A stretch of DNA of 64,000 nt from Candidatus Roseilinea sp. (GTDB lineage: Bacteria > Chloroflexota > Anaerolineae > J036 > Brachytrichaceae). This document shows, one piece after another, positions 34,080-44,077 of this stretch. The position numbers were made by a program, and so were the translations under genes. The stretch's first letter is position 1. The number at the start of each line of letters is the position of its first letter. Location of the stretch: contig AP024676.1 of assembly GCA_025998955.1 (NCBI GenBank), forward strand, positions 2,356,001-2,420,000, given 5' to 3'. The notes beneath the pieces were generated by a model. It saw only the letters and a list, made by a program, of their open reading frames with translations. It was not told the origin of the DNA and did not search any database.

Positions 34080-35171
34080 CTACTGCGTCAGAATCGCGAA
34101 GCTGTCCTCACGCGTCACGCCGGCTGCATCCACCCAGCGCAGGCGCACCGTGCGTGGGCCGGTGACGTTCGGGATTTCGACGCGCTGCTCAGCGTTGATC
34201 GGTCCCTGGAAGCCGCGCCCATCGCCCTTGTCGAATTCGCCCGAGCGAAAGCTGACGATGCGACATACGGCGTAGGCCGTGCTGCCAGCAGGCACCGGAT
34301 ACGGCTGCTCGATGCACAGGTTGCTTACACCGATGCCGGCCCGGCTGCACGGGAAGGTGTCTACGGTGGGCGGCACAGGCAGCACAGGCGGCGAACCGAC
34401 CTGGATCACGATGCTGTCGATGTATTCGCGGTTGGCCGTGTCGAACCAGCGCGGGCGCACAAGACGCGGCGCGGTGACGTTCGGTATGTCCACCCGCATC
34501 TGGGCAGCAATCGGGCCACGGAACCCCTGGCCGTCGCCGCGGTCGAATTCGCCGTAACGGAAATCGGCGATGCGCCACACTGCGTAGGCTGTGGCGCCGG
34601 GCGCGACCGGCCACGTCTCGATGCACAAGTTCGACAAAGCGAAGCCGCCGGCCACGCTGCACGCGCGATCGGTCGTGGTCGGGAATACCGTTGTGCCTGA
34701 CGGCGGCAATGGAATGGGGGTTGGCGTAGGCAGCGCAGTGCCGATGCCGCGCATGCGCAGTTGGAAGCTGCCGCGCACACCATCAACGGCCGGCGCGATG
34801 GCAACGGTATAGAACGCGTTGCCGACCGGCGCATAGACGAACTGCTGCCAGCCCCCGCCAGCGAGGATCGGCCCGGCATTCAACTGTTGGGCAGGCAGCG
34901 CGGCGCCAACTGCTGCGGCTCCCGAGGTGACGAAGGCATCGAACGCACCCGATGTGACGCGCACCTCGACGACGAGCGTCCCACCGGCTGCCTGCACCTG
35001 CGGGCCGGGGATGACGTAGCACGCCGCGACGGCGATATTGCGTCCCGACTGCGTGTTGCGCCAGGCGTTGCCAAGGTTGCGCACTGTATCGCAGCCGATG
35101 AGTTCATCGGTTTGCGCGGCAGCCGGCGATGCGAGCGATGCTCTGCACAGAACGGCCAAAGAAAGCATCAT
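34080..35171 (-). CDS. Secreted protein with two tandem GEFD-G-GDG-GF repeats
   Basis: 363 aa with signal peptide (cleavage near SPAAAQ, residue 20). Residues ~21-130 look like a bacterial pre-peptidase-type beta-sandwich (GTLVVEVRVTSGAFDAFV). After a Pro/Thr linker come two ~90-residue repeats, each with SNLCIE, a YAV-x-RI strand, the block FR-x-GEFD-x-GDG-x-GF-x-GPI, IPNVT and RPRWFD/RLRWVD. Each repeat keeps paired Cys residues. Extracellular; no named family recognised. Its start is only 29 bp from the divergent zinc dehydrogenase start. Confidence 0.7.
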   Translation of the reverse strand: MMLSLAVLCRASLASPAAAQTDELIGCDTVRNLGNAWRNTQSGRNIAVAACYVIPGPQVQAAGGTLVVEVRVTSGAFDAFVTSGAAAVGAALPAQQLNAGPILAGGGWQQFVYAPVGNAFYTVAIAPAVDGVRGSFQLRMRGIGTALPTPTPIPLPPSGTTVFPTTTDRACSVAGGFALSNLCIETWPVAPGATAYAVWRIADFRYGEFDRGDGQGFRGPIAAQMRVDIPNVTAPRLVRPRWFDTANREYIDSIVIQVGSPPVLPVPPTVDTFPCSRAGIGVSNLCIEQPYPVPAGSTAYAVCRIVSFRSGEFDKGDGRGFQGPINAEQRVEIPNVTGPRTVRLRWVDAAGVTREDSFAILTQ

Positions 35172-35200
35172 TACACCTGTATCTGCTATCGTATATCGCC

Positions 35201-36217
35201 ATGATGCACGTCCCCATCTTCCTCGGCGAAGGCAAGCTGAGCTACGAAGATCGTCCTATCCCACAGATCACCTACAACGATGATGTGCTGCTAAAAATTC
35301 ACGCTAGCGGCATCTGCGGCACCGACTTGAATATCCTGGCCACGCCGCCGGCGCACAAAGCCACGCCCGGCATCGTCATCGGCCACGAAGGCGTTGGTGA
35401 GGTCATCGAAATCGGCCGGTCGGTCAGGTCACTCAAGTCCGGTGACCGCGTCGTGATCGCGCCGCGGCTGACGTGTGGCCGGTGTGAATACTGCCGGCGT
35501 GGGCTGGACAACCAGTGCACCGACTACCAAACCCTCGGCATCACGCGCGATGGCACGTTCGCACCGTATCTGCTCGCGCCGGAACGCGCGCTCTATAAAA
35601 TTAGCAGTCGCGTGGCGCTGGAGGATGCGGCGCTGTTCGAGCCACTATCGTGCGTCGTTGGCGCGCTGGCGCGGGCACCGATCCACCCCGGCGACAGCGT
35701 GTGCATCATCGGTGCGGGGCCGATGGGCGCGCTATTCGCCATGGTAGCCTGGGCACACGGCGCGGGTCAAGTCATCATGTCGGACGTCGCGCCGTACCGG
35801 CTCGATTTCGTCGAGGAGACGCTGGAGGTCAGGCCGGTCAACCCGCAACAGTGCGATCTGAAGCAAGCGGTGATGGATCTGACCGGCATCGGTTGCGACC
35901 TGGTGGTGGACGCCGTGGGCAACCAGATCAACAACGCCATCGCGCTGGCGCGGCGCGGCGGCACCGTGGTCTTGTTCGGCCTGCGGCCACACGACAATCC
36001 ACCGGTGAATCAATACACCATCACGCGCTACGACCTCAACGTGATCGGCGCGTTCGTCGGGTTGCATCCGTTCGCGCAGACGATTGCGCTGCTGGAGAGC
36101 GGGCGCATCGCGCCGCGCCGGCTGATTACGCACTGGTTGCCGCTCAACGCGCTGGAGCACGGCGTTGCGCTCATGCGCAGCGGCCAGGCAATGAAGGTGC
36201 TCATCGTGATGGAGTGA
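35201..36217 (+). CDS. Zinc-dependent alcohol/polyol dehydrogenase (MDR family)
   Basis: 338 aa. Catalytic zinc region HASGICGTDLNIL and GHEGVGEVIEIG; structural zinc Cys cluster CGRCEYCRRGLDNQC; nucleotide-binding GAGPMGALFAMVA. Resembles sorbitol/threonine-type dehydrogenases. Two adjacent ATGs (35201, 35204) are possible; sequence upstream in this frame overlaps the divergent gene and is not credible. It precedes the E2/E1 genes and probably supplies a keto-intermediate to the pathway. Confidence 0.9.
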   Translation: MMHVPIFLGEGKLSYEDRPIPQITYNDDVLLKIHASGICGTDLNILATPPAHKATPGIVIGHEGVGEVIEIGRSVRSLKSGDRVVIAPRLTCGRCEYCRRGLDNQCTDYQTLGITRDGTFAPYLLAPERALYKISSRVALEDAALFEPLSCVVGALARAPIHPGDSVCIIGAGPMGALFAMVAWAHGAGQVIMSDVAPYRLDFVEETLEVRPVNPQQCDLKQAVMDLTGIGCDLVVDAVGNQINNAIALARRGGTVVLFGLRPHDNPPVNQYTITRYDLNVIGAFVGLHPFAQTIALLESGRIAPRRLITHWLPLNALEHGVALMRSGQAMKVLIVME

Positions 36218-36224
36218 GTAATCT

Positions 36225-36257
36225 ATAGGTCACGCCGCTCAGAGTGGTCCGACCTAT
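36225..36257. promoter_or_regulatory. Inverted repeat upstream of the E2 gene
   Basis: ATAGGTC (36225-36231) and GACCTAT (36251-36257) flank a 19-bp centre and end 11 bp before the E2 start. Could be an operator or a short hairpin after the dehydrogenase gene. Confidence 0.3.
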
Positions 36258-36268
36258 TTCATGGAAAT

Positions 36269-37531
36269 ATGACAACGCAGGTAGTGTTGCCTAAACTCGG
36301 CAACTCGGTTGAGAGTTCGATCATCGTCGCATGGCTGAAACAGCCCGGCGATCGCGTTGAGGCCGGTGAACCGATCTGCACCGTCGAGACCGACAAGAGC
36401 ACGCTGGATGTGCCGAGTACGGCCAGTGGCATACTGCTTCAACATCTAGCCAAGGTCGGCGACGACGTGGCGGTGCAAACGCCGATCGCCGTCATCGGTG
36501 ATGCCGCGCCGCCAACGCAGCTCAAAAGTGCGAGCGAACCGCCGGCCATTTCCCCGCGCGCGCTGAAGCTGGCACAGGAACACGACTTAGACCCTTCGCA
36601 GATCGCCGGCAGCGGCCCCGGTGGGCGGGTCATCGAGCGCGACGTGCGCGCGCACATCGAGGGTCGGCGCGAAGAAAGCACGCGCATGACGCCGGTCGCC
36701 CGCGCGATGGTCGAGCGCGGTGGCTACATCGCGCCAGAGCGCGGCAGTGGCCCCGGCGGGCGCATCACGAAAGAAGACCTAATCCCGGTCGCCGACCCAG
36801 CGCAACCGCGCGAGCCGGCTGTGCCCTCCGGCGACTACGAAGTTGTCCCGCTGTCCGGCATACGTCGCGCGATCGCCGAGCGAATGCGCGCCTCATTGCA
36901 GTCCACCGCCCAGTTGACGCTGCACGCCGGCGCCGACGCGCGGGCGTTGCTCGCCTATCGCGAGAAGCTGAAAGCCAGCGACGAATCGCTCGGCCTGCGC
37001 CAAGTCACCATCAACGATCTGGTGATGTTTGCTGTGGCGCGCACCTTGCCGCAATTTCCGGCGCTGAATGCCACCTTCGCGGGCGGCGAGCTGCGGCAGT
37101 ATGCGCGCGTACATCTCGGCTTCGCCGTGGATACGCCGCGCGGGCTGCTCGCGCCGGTGATCCGCGATGCCGGCAGCTTGAGCCTAAAGCAACTGGCCGA
37201 AGCTGCCAAGGCGCTGGCCGCTGACGCCGTCGCCGGCAAGCTCGCGCCGGACGCCCTGGCCGGCGGCACGTTCACGGTCACAAACCTCGGCAGCCTGGGC
37301 ATCGAACACTTCACGCCGATCTTGAACCCGCCGCAAGTCGCCATCCTCGGCGTCGGCAACATCCACCTCAAGCCGATCACCCTCGAAGGAACGGGCGAGG
37401 TCACTTTCGTGCCACACCTCGGCCTGTCGCTGACGGTGGATCATCAGGTCGTGGACGGCGCGCCGGCAGCCAAGTTCTTACAAGCGCTCGCCCGCAACCT
37501 GGCGCAGATCGAGCTCTTGCTTGCAATGTAA
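36269..37531 (+). CDS. Dihydrolipoamide acyltransferase (E2) of a 2-oxoacid dehydrogenase complex
   Basis: 420 aa. Lipoyl domain 1-78 with lipoyl-Lys43 in ETDKSTLD; two peripheral-subunit-binding motifs (about 93-130, [20 protein letters not shown], and 137-167, [15 protein letters not shown]); catalytic domain about 185-420. The active-site motif reads [13 protein letters not shown]: His and Asp are present but the usual Arg is Gln. It lies 31 bp upstream of the fused E1 gene, its obvious partner. No lipoamide dehydrogenase (E3) is in the window. Acyl specificity (pyruvate, acetoin or branched chain) cannot be decided. Confidence 0.9.
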   Translation: MTTQVVLPKLGNSVESSIIVAWLKQPGDRVEAGEPICTVETDKSTLDVPSTASGILLQHLAKVGDDVAVQTPIAVIGDAAPPTQLKSASEPPAISPRALKLAQEHDLDPSQIAGSGPGGRVIERDVRAHIEGRREESTRMTPVARAMVERGGYIAPERGSGPGGRITKEDLIPVADPAQPREPAVPSGDYEVVPLSGIRRAIAERMRASLQSTAQLTLHAGADARALLAYREKLKASDESLGLRQVTINDLVMFAVARTLPQFPALNATFAGGELRQYARVHLGFAVDTPRGLLAPVIRDAGSLSLKQLAEAAKALAADAVAGKLAPDALAGGTFTVTNLGSLGIEHFTPILNPPQVAILGVGNIHLKPITLEGTGEVTFVPHLGLSLTVDHQVVDGAPAAKFLQALARNLAQIELLLAM

Positions 37532-37562
37532 GCGTAACCAACACCCTCGTCACCATCCTCGT

Positions 37563-40022
37563 ATGCCTAAATCCATCCTGATTGACCCGGCGGAGGCCCG
37601 CGCACGCGGCACGCTCACTGCGCCGGAGATCCCGCTCAACGCCTACGTGTCCGACCCGGCCGCCGAAGCAGTGCTGTATGGGTCGGCCAACTTGGTGCGC
37701 ATGTACCGCGACATGGTCATCATCCGCGAGTTCGAGACCATGCTGGACAAGATCAAGAAAGAGGGCAGCTACGCAGGCGTGCGCTACGATCATCGCGGGC
37801 CGGCGCACCTGTCCATCGGGCAAGAAGCGGCAGCCGTCGGCCAGTGCTATCACCTCACCCCCGACGACTTCATCTTCGGCTCGCATCGCAGCCACGGCGA
37901 GATCATCGCCAAGTGCCTGAGCGCTATCGCCAAGATGGACGAAGCCGACGTGCAGCACGTAATGAAAGGCTATCTGGACGGCGCAATTTTGCGCGTGGTC
38001 GAGCGCATCGCCGGCGCCGACTTTGCCGAGCTGGCGATCACCTACGTGCTCTACGGCACACTGGCCGAGATCTTCGGGCGCGCAACCGGCTTCAACCGCG
38101 GCATGGGCGGCAGCATGCACGCTTTCTTCCCGCCCTTCGGCGTGATGCCGAACAACGCCATCGTCGGTGGCTCGGCGGACATCGCCGTCGGGGCGGCGCT
38201 CTACAAGCGCGTGAACCGCAAGCCGGGCATCGTCATTGCCAACATCGGCGACGCCAGCATAGGTTGCGGGCCGGTATGGGAGGCGATGAACTTCGCCGCC
38301 ATGGACCAGTTTCACACGTTATGGGACAAGTCCATGGGCGGCCATCCGCCCATCCTGTTCAACTTCATGAACAACTTCTACGGCATGGGCGGCCAGCCCA
38401 AAGGTGAGACGATGGGCTTCGACGTGCTGGCGCGCGTCGGGCTGGGCGTGAACCCACAGGCCATGCACGCCGAGCGCGTGGATGGCTACAACCCGCTGGC
38501 CGTGGCCGACGCCATCGCCCGCAAGCGCAACGTGCTCGAGGCCGGCCAAGGCCCCGTGCTGCTCGACGTGGTGACCTACCGCTATTCCGGCCATTCTCCA
38601 TCTGATGCGTCGTCGTACCGCGACGCCGAGGAGATCAAGCTCTGGCAACGGCACGATGCGCTGCTCGACTTCCGCAACTATCTGCTCATCAACGGCCATG
38701 CCGACGAGGGCGCGCTCGATGCGATCGTCGAGGCAGCGCGCCGGCGAACGCGATGCGTGCTCGAAGCTGCTGTCTCGCTCGAACTTTCGCCGCGGCTGAC
38801 CGTGCGCGGCGATGAAATCGGCACGCTGATGTTTTCCAACGCGCCCCTGGCCAAGCAAAACGGCGCCGGCTGCCCTGAGGTGCTCATCCCGCGCGAGCAA
38901 AGCCGGCTGAAGCAACTGGCCGAGAAGCATCGTTTTGCCTTCGATCCCGACGGCAAGCCTTACCCGAAGTTAAAGACGCTGACCTACGCCGAGGCGCTCA
39001 CCGAGGCGATGCTACATCGTTTCTACGAAGACCCGACGATGATCGCCTTTGGCGAGGAGAACCGCGACTGGGGTGGCGCATTCGGCGTGTATCGCGGCCT
39101 GACCGAGGCGTTGCCGTATCACCGCCTGTTCAACACGCCGATCAGCGAGGCCGCCATCGTGGGCGCCGGCGTGGGCTACGCGCTGTGCGGCGGGCGTGCC
39201 GTGGTCGAGCTGATGTATGCCGACTTCATGGGTCGTGCCGGCGATGAAATCTTCAACCAGATGGCGAAGTGGCAGGCGATGAGCGGCGGCGTGTTGCAAA
39301 TGCCGCTGGTGCTGCGCGTGTCGGTGGGCAACAAGTACGGCGCACAGCACTCCCAGGATTGGAGCACGCTGGTGGCCCACATCCCGGGGCTGCAGGTGTT
39401 CTTTCCGGCCACGCCCTATGATGCCAAAGGCATGCTGAACCTGGCGCTGCGCAGCAGCAATCCGGTCGTTTTCTTCGAGTCGCAGCGCTTGTACCCCGAG
39501 CCGGAGAAGCTCACGCCGGGTGGCGTGCCGATCGAGTATTACGAAGTGCCGCTCGGCCAGCCCATGGTACGGCGCATGGGCAGCGATGTGACGATCATCA
39601 CCATCGGCGCGACGCTCTATGTCGCGCTCGAAGCGGCCCGTGAGTTGGAGCGATACGGCATCAGCGCCGAGGTGATTGACCTGCGCTTCCTCAACCCGCT
39701 CGACTACACACCCCTGGTTGCATCGGTGCGCAAGACCGGTCGGGCGATCGTGGCCTCGGATGCCTGCGAGCGCGGCTCGTTCGCCCATACGGTGGCCGCG
39801 AACCTGTCGCAACTGGCCTTCGACGCGCTCGACGGCCCGATTGCCGTGCTGGGCGCACGCAATTGGATCGTCCCACCGGCGGAGATGGAAGATCTCTTCT
39901 TCCCACAGCCGGCCTGGATCGTGGATATGCTGCACGAGCGCATTTTGCCCCTCCCAAGCTACACACCCAGGACGACGCAATCGAGCGATGAGATCGTGCG
40001 CCGTAACCGCTTGGGGGTATGA
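37563..40022 (+). CDS. Fused alpha-beta E1 component of a 2-oxoacid dehydrogenase complex
   Basis: 819 aa from ATG 37563. Residues ~30-370 are the thiamine-diphosphate E1-alpha domain ([44 protein letters not shown]). Its TPP motif begins [16 protein letters not shown], with Ala where GDG is usual. Residues ~470-800 are E1-beta ([53 protein letters not shown]). Fusion of the two subunits occurs in acetoin/branched-chain-like E1 proteins of several phyla. The gene follows the E2 gene directly; together they would decarboxylate a 2-oxoacid or acetoin to acyl-CoA. Confidence 0.92.
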   Translation: MPKSILIDPAEARARGTLTAPEIPLNAYVSDPAAEAVLYGSANLVRMYRDMVIIREFETMLDKIKKEGSYAGVRYDHRGPAHLSIGQEAAAVGQCYHLTPDDFIFGSHRSHGEIIAKCLSAIAKMDEADVQHVMKGYLDGAILRVVERIAGADFAELAITYVLYGTLAEIFGRATGFNRGMGGSMHAFFPPFGVMPNNAIVGGSADIAVGAALYKRVNRKPGIVIANIGDASIGCGPVWEAMNFAAMDQFHTLWDKSMGGHPPILFNFMNNFYGMGGQPKGETMGFDVLARVGLGVNPQAMHAERVDGYNPLAVADAIARKRNVLEAGQGPVLLDVVTYRYSGHSPSDASSYRDAEEIKLWQRHDALLDFRNYLLINGHADEGALDAIVEAARRRTRCVLEAAVSLELSPRLTVRGDEIGTLMFSNAPLAKQNGAGCPEVLIPREQSRLKQLAEKHRFAFDPDGKPYPKLKTLTYAEALTEAMLHRFYEDPTMIAFGEENRDWGGAFGVYRGLTEALPYHRLFNTPISEAAIVGAGVGYALCGGRAVVELMYADFMGRAGDEIFNQMAKWQAMSGGVLQMPLVLRVSVGNKYGAQHSQDWSTLVAHIPGLQVFFPATPYDAKGMLNLALRSSNPVVFFESQRLYPEPEKLTPGGVPIEYYEVPLGQPMVRRMGSDVTIITIGATLYVALEAARELERYGISAEVIDLRFLNPLDYTPLVASVRKTGRAIVASDACERGSFAHTVAANLSQLAFDALDGPIAVLGARNWIVPPAEMEDLFFPQPAWIVDMLHERILPLPSYTPRTTQSSDEIVRRNRLGV

Positions 40023-40083
40023 AGCGGGTATACTGTTTGGCGGCTGCGCGCGGGTCGCGCCGGCCACCGGTTTCGCATTCGCG

Positions 40084-40992
40084 ATGAACGTATTCGAAGT
40101 GGATTCTCGGCTGGCGTTCACCAGCGGGGTGATTGCTACCGTCATCGCCGTGTTCGGCGCCATCGCATCCGCCATCGCAGCAGCGCTCGTCCCCCTGTCT
40201 GGGTTGACCTTCCTGTTCGTCGTGAGCGCGATAGCTTTGCTGGCGCTCGCCATCTGGTTGGGCTACCACACCTATCAACTGGCCTACGCCAGCTACTCGC
40301 TCGACCGTAACGCCTTCGTGATCCGCTGGGGGGCGTTGCGCGAGGTAGTGCCGATGGGCGACGTGCAGCGGGTGATCGCCGCCGAGGAGGTCGCCGACGA
40401 GCTGCGCCTGTTGCGCGTGCCGTTGCCGGGATGGTGGTTTGGCGTCGGAAGCCATCCGGCGCTGGGCAAAGTCCGCTTCTACGCCACGGAACCGCCTGAG
40501 CAGCAAATCATCGTCGTGACACCGGAGTGCAGCTACGCCGTGTCACCTTATGATGGCGAAGCCTTCTCGGATGCCTTCCGAATCCGGCTAGAGATGCGCC
40601 CGACACAGAACGTGACGCATGCAAGATTGTTGCCCGGCTTTGCAAACTGGCGCATTTGGCGCGACAAAACAGCGCTCACCTTGCTGATTCTGGCAGTCGC
40701 ACTAAACTTGGCGCTGTTCGGCTTTAGCGCGATGCGCTTTCCGGCAGCCTCGGCACAGATCGCGCTGCACTTCGACGCCAGCGGGTCTGTGGACCGGCTC
40801 GGTGAGAAGTCGCAGCTGTTCGTGCCGCCGGCCTTAGGGCTCATCACGCTTGCCATCAGCTTGGTCGCCGGGCTCGGGTTGTATCGGAAAGGTGAGACGC
40901 TGGCTGCGTTCATGATATGGGGCGGCAGCGCCGCGACGCAGCTCCTGTTCTTCGTCGCGGCGCTCACCCTCGGGTTTACCTTGCCATCATGA
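40084..40992 (+). CDS. PH-domain / DUF1648-like membrane protein
   Basis: 302 aa. Two N-terminal hydrophobic segments (about 13-36 and 40-64), then a bacterial-PH-like domain ([28 protein letters not shown]), a helix ([18 protein letters not shown]) and a DUF1648-like segment ([17 protein letters not shown]), then two more helices. Function unknown; related proteins are membrane-associated and sometimes linked to stress responses. Its TGA overlaps the next ATG (ATGA), giving translational coupling to the SDR gene. Starts ~60 bp after E1. Confidence 0.72.
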   Translation: MNVFEVDSRLAFTSGVIATVIAVFGAIASAIAAALVPLSGLTFLFVVSAIALLALAIWLGYHTYQLAYASYSLDRNAFVIRWGALREVVPMGDVQRVIAAEEVADELRLLRVPLPGWWFGVGSHPALGKVRFYATEPPEQQIIVVTPECSYAVSPYDGEAFSDAFRIRLEMRPTQNVTHARLLPGFANWRIWRDKTALTLLILAVALNLALFGFSAMRFPAASAQIALHFDASGSVDRLGEKSQLFVPPALGLITLAISLVAGLGLYRKGETLAAFMIWGGSAATQLLFFVAALTLGFTLPS

Positions 40993-41918
40993 TTCTCGTC
41001 ACGGGATCAACGGGCTGCATCGGTCGAGCCGTCGTCGAACGCTTGGTCTCTTCGGGACACCAGGTCAAGTGCCTGTTTCATTGGGGCAACGAGCATCCCT
41101 GTCCGCGCCGCGTCGTCATCACCGGTGGCGATGTGCGCAACGAAGATTCGATCTACGAAGCGATCACCGACGGCGGCGCATGCGACACGGTTGTGCATCT
41201 GGCCTATCTGCGCCGCGAGACCGCCGAAGACACCTTCGAGGACGTCAACATCGCCGGCACGCACAACGTGATTTCGGCGATGAAGCGGGCCAACATCAAG
41301 CGCCTGATCGTCGTCGGCTGCCTGGGCGCGGAATCGCGCTCGCCCTATCCGCTGCAGCGTAGTCTAGGCAAAGCGGAGGAGATCGTGCGGGCCAGCGGCC
41401 TAAACTTCACCGTGCTCAAGTCGGCAGTGGTGTACGGCGAGGGCGATTGGCTCACCTCGTGGCTGGCCGGCGTGGCCACCGATTTCCCATTCGTCATGCC
41501 GCTGCCGCACGGCGGTGCAACGAAAATGCAACCGATCTGGGTCGGCGACGTAGCGGCCTGCGTCGAACGCTGTTTGAACACCCGCTCCACCTTCCGCCAA
41601 GTAGTGCCGATCGGTGGCCCACAAGCGCTTACCCTCGCCGACATCGCGCAGCTCACCATGAAGGCCGCCCAGCGCCCGCGCCGCGTCGTGCGCGTGCCGA
41701 GCGCGTTCACCCGGCAGGTGGCCGCCTTCCTCGCGCGCTGTCGCAACGCGTTGACCGAGATGGAGATTGACGCGCTATCGTACAACCGCACCACCGAAAT
41801 CGGCGGCGTGCACCGCGTGTTCGGATTCGCGCCGGCCAAGATGCCGACCAAGCTCGACTATCTCAATCCCCATCGCGAACCCCCGCCCTTGCCCGTACGC
41901 TTTAGATATCGTGGTTAG
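40989..41918 (+). CDS. NAD(P)-dependent epimerase/SDR (NDUFA9/NmrA-like)
   Basis: 309 aa. Extended short-chain dehydrogenase with [17 protein letters not shown] at residues 1-17, DTVVHLAYLRRE and LKSAVVYGEGDW. The catalytic Tyr-x-x-x-Lys is not obvious, as in atypical NmrA/NDUFA9-like members that act as sensors or on quinone or carotenoid substrates. Overlaps the preceding gene by 4 bp. It may be a regulatory NAD(P)-binding protein rather than an enzyme. Confidence 0.82.
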   Translation: MILVTGSTGCIGRAVVERLVSSGHQVKCLFHWGNEHPCPRRVVITGGDVRNEDSIYEAITDGGACDTVVHLAYLRRETAEDTFEDVNIAGTHNVISAMKRANIKRLIVVGCLGAESRSPYPLQRSLGKAEEIVRASGLNFTVLKSAVVYGEGDWLTSWLAGVATDFPFVMPLPHGGATKMQPIWVGDVAACVERCLNTRSTFRQVVPIGGPQALTLADIAQLTMKAAQRPRRVVRVPSAFTRQVAAFLARCRNALTEMEIDALSYNRTTEIGGVHRVFGFAPAKMPTKLDYLNPHREPPPLPVRFRYRG

Positions 41919-41929
41919 TTGCTGGCCGC

Positions 41930-41976
41930 TGGTTGTCAATCTCCAATCTCCCAATCTCTAATCCCTAACTCTTAAC
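41930..41976. repeat. CCAATCT-type heptamer tract
   Basis: Units CAATCTC, CCAATCT and CTAATCC fill the gap between the SDR gene and the K+ uptake genes, ending just before the ATG at 41985. Confidence 0.75.
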
Positions 41977-41984
41977 GCCGAGCC

Positions 41985-42650
41985 ATGCCGCGCAACAATT
42001 ACACGAACGAATTCGCCGTCATCGGCCTGGGCCGGTTCGGCTCCAGCCTGGCCCGCACGCTGGTCAGCCGCGGCGCAGTTGTGCTCGGCATAGATCGCTC
42101 GCCGGAATTAGTGCAGCAAATCGCCGATGAAATCACGCAGGCGGCTGTGCTCGACTCAACCAACGAGGCAGCGCTGCGCGAGGTGGACATCACTGCGTTC
42201 AAGACCGTCATCGTCGCCATCGGTTCGAACTTCGAGGCGAACCTGCTGACGACGGTAGCACTGCGCGAGATGGGCATCCCGAACATCATCTGCAAGGCGC
42301 TGAACCTGCGCCAGCGCGACATCCTGTTGAAAGTGGGCGCGAACCGCGTGGTGTTGCCGGAGTATGAAGCTGGCCATCGCCTAGCACTCGAACTGACCAT
42401 TCCGGGGATGATCGGGCAGATCGAACTCGGCCCCGGCTACGTTATCAGCGAAATCAAAGCGCCCGAACGCGTCACCGGCGTCGCGCTCGCTCGCTCTGAG
42501 TTGCGCAAGTTGAACCTGAACGTGCTGGCCGTGAAGCGCGGTGACCGGCTGATCGTCTCCCCGGCGCAGGACTTCGTGCCGCAGCCCGATGATGTGCTGG
42601 TCGTCATCGGCAAATACACCGACATCGAGCGCTGCACCGAGAGCGCATGA
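41985..42650 (+). CDS. ktrA: K+ uptake regulatory subunit (KtrA/TrkA RCK protein)
   Basis: 221 aa. RCK_N Rossmann domain (FAVIGLGRFGSSLARTL, acidic strand end GIDRSPELVQ, SNFEANLLTTVALRE) and a C-terminal RCK_C domain (VTGVALARSELRKLNLNVLAVKRG, DVLVVIGK). It forms a cytoplasmic gating ring that senses nucleotide (ATP/ADP or NAD) and controls the KtrB/TrkH channel. Its stop overlaps the next gene start by 4 bp (ATGA), so the subunits are translationally coupled. The single-RCK length matches KtrA, not the double TrkA. Confidence 0.93.
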   Translation: MPRNNYTNEFAVIGLGRFGSSLARTLVSRGAVVLGIDRSPELVQQIADEITQAAVLDSTNEAALREVDITAFKTVIVAIGSNFEANLLTTVALREMGIPNIICKALNLRQRDILLKVGANRVVLPEYEAGHRLALELTIPGMIGQIELGPGYVISEIKAPERVTGVALARSELRKLNLNVLAVKRGDRLIVSPAQDFVPQPDDVLVVIGKYTDIERCTESA

Positions 42651-44011
42651 ACTTCGCCAACCGCATCCGGCGTGCCGGGATCCGCGTGCCGCCGCCGGCC
42701 CGGCTCGTCGCCGGACTGGCGCTGCTGGCGTTGACCGGCTCGCTGCTGCTGATGCTGCCCGGCATCGGCACTGCTCGCCCGCTGCGACTGAACGAAGCCG
42801 TCTTCACCGCCGTATCCGCGCTCTCGGTCACCGGCCTGACGGTGATCGCGCCGGGCCGCGACCTGACCGTGTTCGGGCAGATCGTGCTGCTGGCGCTCAT
42901 TCAGGTCGGCGGCGTGGGCTTCATGGTGCTGGCCGTGCTGGTGTATCGGCTGATCGGGCGCCAGATGTCGCTGGAAGACCGGATGGCGCTGCGCGACTCG
43001 CTCGGCCTGCTCAGCCTGACCGAGATCGTCGTCCTTACGCGCCGCGTGTTCAAGGTGGTCTTGCTGATCGAGCTGATCGGCGCAATCTTGCTTTGGTTGC
43101 ACTGGCGCACTCTCCTGCCGTTGAGCGAGTGGGACGCGATGCGGTATGCGCTCTTCCACGCCGTCTCGGCGTTCTGCAACGCCGGCTTCGATCTGTTCAC
43201 CGGCCTGCCGCAGTTCCCCGACGGCGTGCCCAACGACGGCGTCACACTCACCATTTTTGCCATCCTGATCGTGATCGGCGGGTTGGGTATTCCGGTGGTG
43301 GCCGATCTGATCAACTGGCCGCGCTCGCGCACACTGTCGCTGCACACCCGGCTCACGCTGTTCATCGTGCTCTGGCTGAACCTCACCGGCGCGCTCTCGA
43401 TGTTCGTGGCCGAGACGCTGACGGCGGGAACACTGCACGCGGCACCTGTCGGCCAGCGATTCGGTCTATCGCTGTTCCAGGTCATCTCAGCACGCACGGC
43501 GGGCTTCGCCGGTTTTCCCAATCTCGAAGCACTTTCGCCCGGCGCGCACCTCACGCTGATCGGCTTGATGTTCGTCGGTTCGGCGCCGGCTTCGATGGGC
43601 GGCGGCATCACCACCGGCACGTTCCTGGTCATGCTGATCTCGATGTGGAGCTACGTGCGTGGCTTTCCGGCGGCACGCGCGATGGGCCGTACGATCAGCC
43701 AAGAGACCGTTCGGCGCGCTGGCGCAGTGCTGACCGTCTCGCTCGTCGTCGTCATCACCGCGACATACTTGATTGCTATTTCCCACTCAGACATCGCTTT
43801 TCTGGAAGCGCTGTTCGAGGTCGTCTCGGCCTTCGCCACGTGCGGGTTGTCGTTGGGGATCACCGGCGACCTCACGCTATTCGGCCAGGTCGTGATTATG
43901 CTGGTGATGTTCTGGGGGCGGCTGGGCGCGCTCACCATCGTCGCCGCGCTGGCCATGCCGCGCCGCAAGACGCTGGTGAACTATCCCGACGCGCAGATTT
44001 TGATCGGCTGA
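42647..44011 (+). CDS. ktrB: K+ uptake channel subunit (KtrB/TrkH family)
   Basis: 454 aa with the four membrane-pore-membrane repeats of the superfamily. Selectivity-loop regions in order: SALSVTGLTV, SAFCNAGFDLF, SARTAGFAGF, SAFATCGLSLG, each with the invariant Gly. The gate-loop region in the third repeat (SMGGGITTGTFLVM) is intact. Forms the membrane pore for K+ (often Na+-coupled) and is regulated by the preceding KtrA. Coupled start GTGA/ATGA at 42647. Confidence 0.94.
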   Translation: MNFANRIRRAGIRVPPPARLVAGLALLALTGSLLLMLPGIGTARPLRLNEAVFTAVSALSVTGLTVIAPGRDLTVFGQIVLLALIQVGGVGFMVLAVLVYRLIGRQMSLEDRMALRDSLGLLSLTEIVVLTRRVFKVVLLIELIGAILLWLHWRTLLPLSEWDAMRYALFHAVSAFCNAGFDLFTGLPQFPDGVPNDGVTLTIFAILIVIGGLGIPVVADLINWPRSRTLSLHTRLTLFIVLWLNLTGALSMFVAETLTAGTLHAAPVGQRFGLSLFQVISARTAGFAGFPNLEALSPGAHLTLIGLMFVGSAPASMGGGITTGTFLVMLISMWSYVRGFPAARAMGRTISQETVRRAGAVLTVSLVVVITATYLIAISHSDIAFLEALFEVVSAFATCGLSLGITGDLTLFGQVVIMLVMFWGRLGALTIVAALAMPRRKTLVNYPDAQILIG

Positions 44012-44025
44012 GCGCGAGGCGCGAA

Positions 44026-44076
44026 GCCCACGGCTACGGTGGGCAAGCCGGGCTCGGCGCGGGCATGAAGCCCGCG
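44026..44076. terminator. Two hairpins between convergent genes
   Basis: GCCCAC-GGCTACG-GTGGGC (44026-44044) and CGCGGGC-ATGAA-GCCCGCG (44058-44076) lie between the ends of ktrB and the convergent desaturase-like gene. They could terminate both transcripts, although no T-run follows. Confidence 0.4.
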
Positions 44077-44077
44077 G

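Noticed and set aside
36225-36257. Riboswitch upstream of the E2 gene
   Set aside because: Only one 7-bp stem is visible, with no conserved aptamer core that I can recognise.
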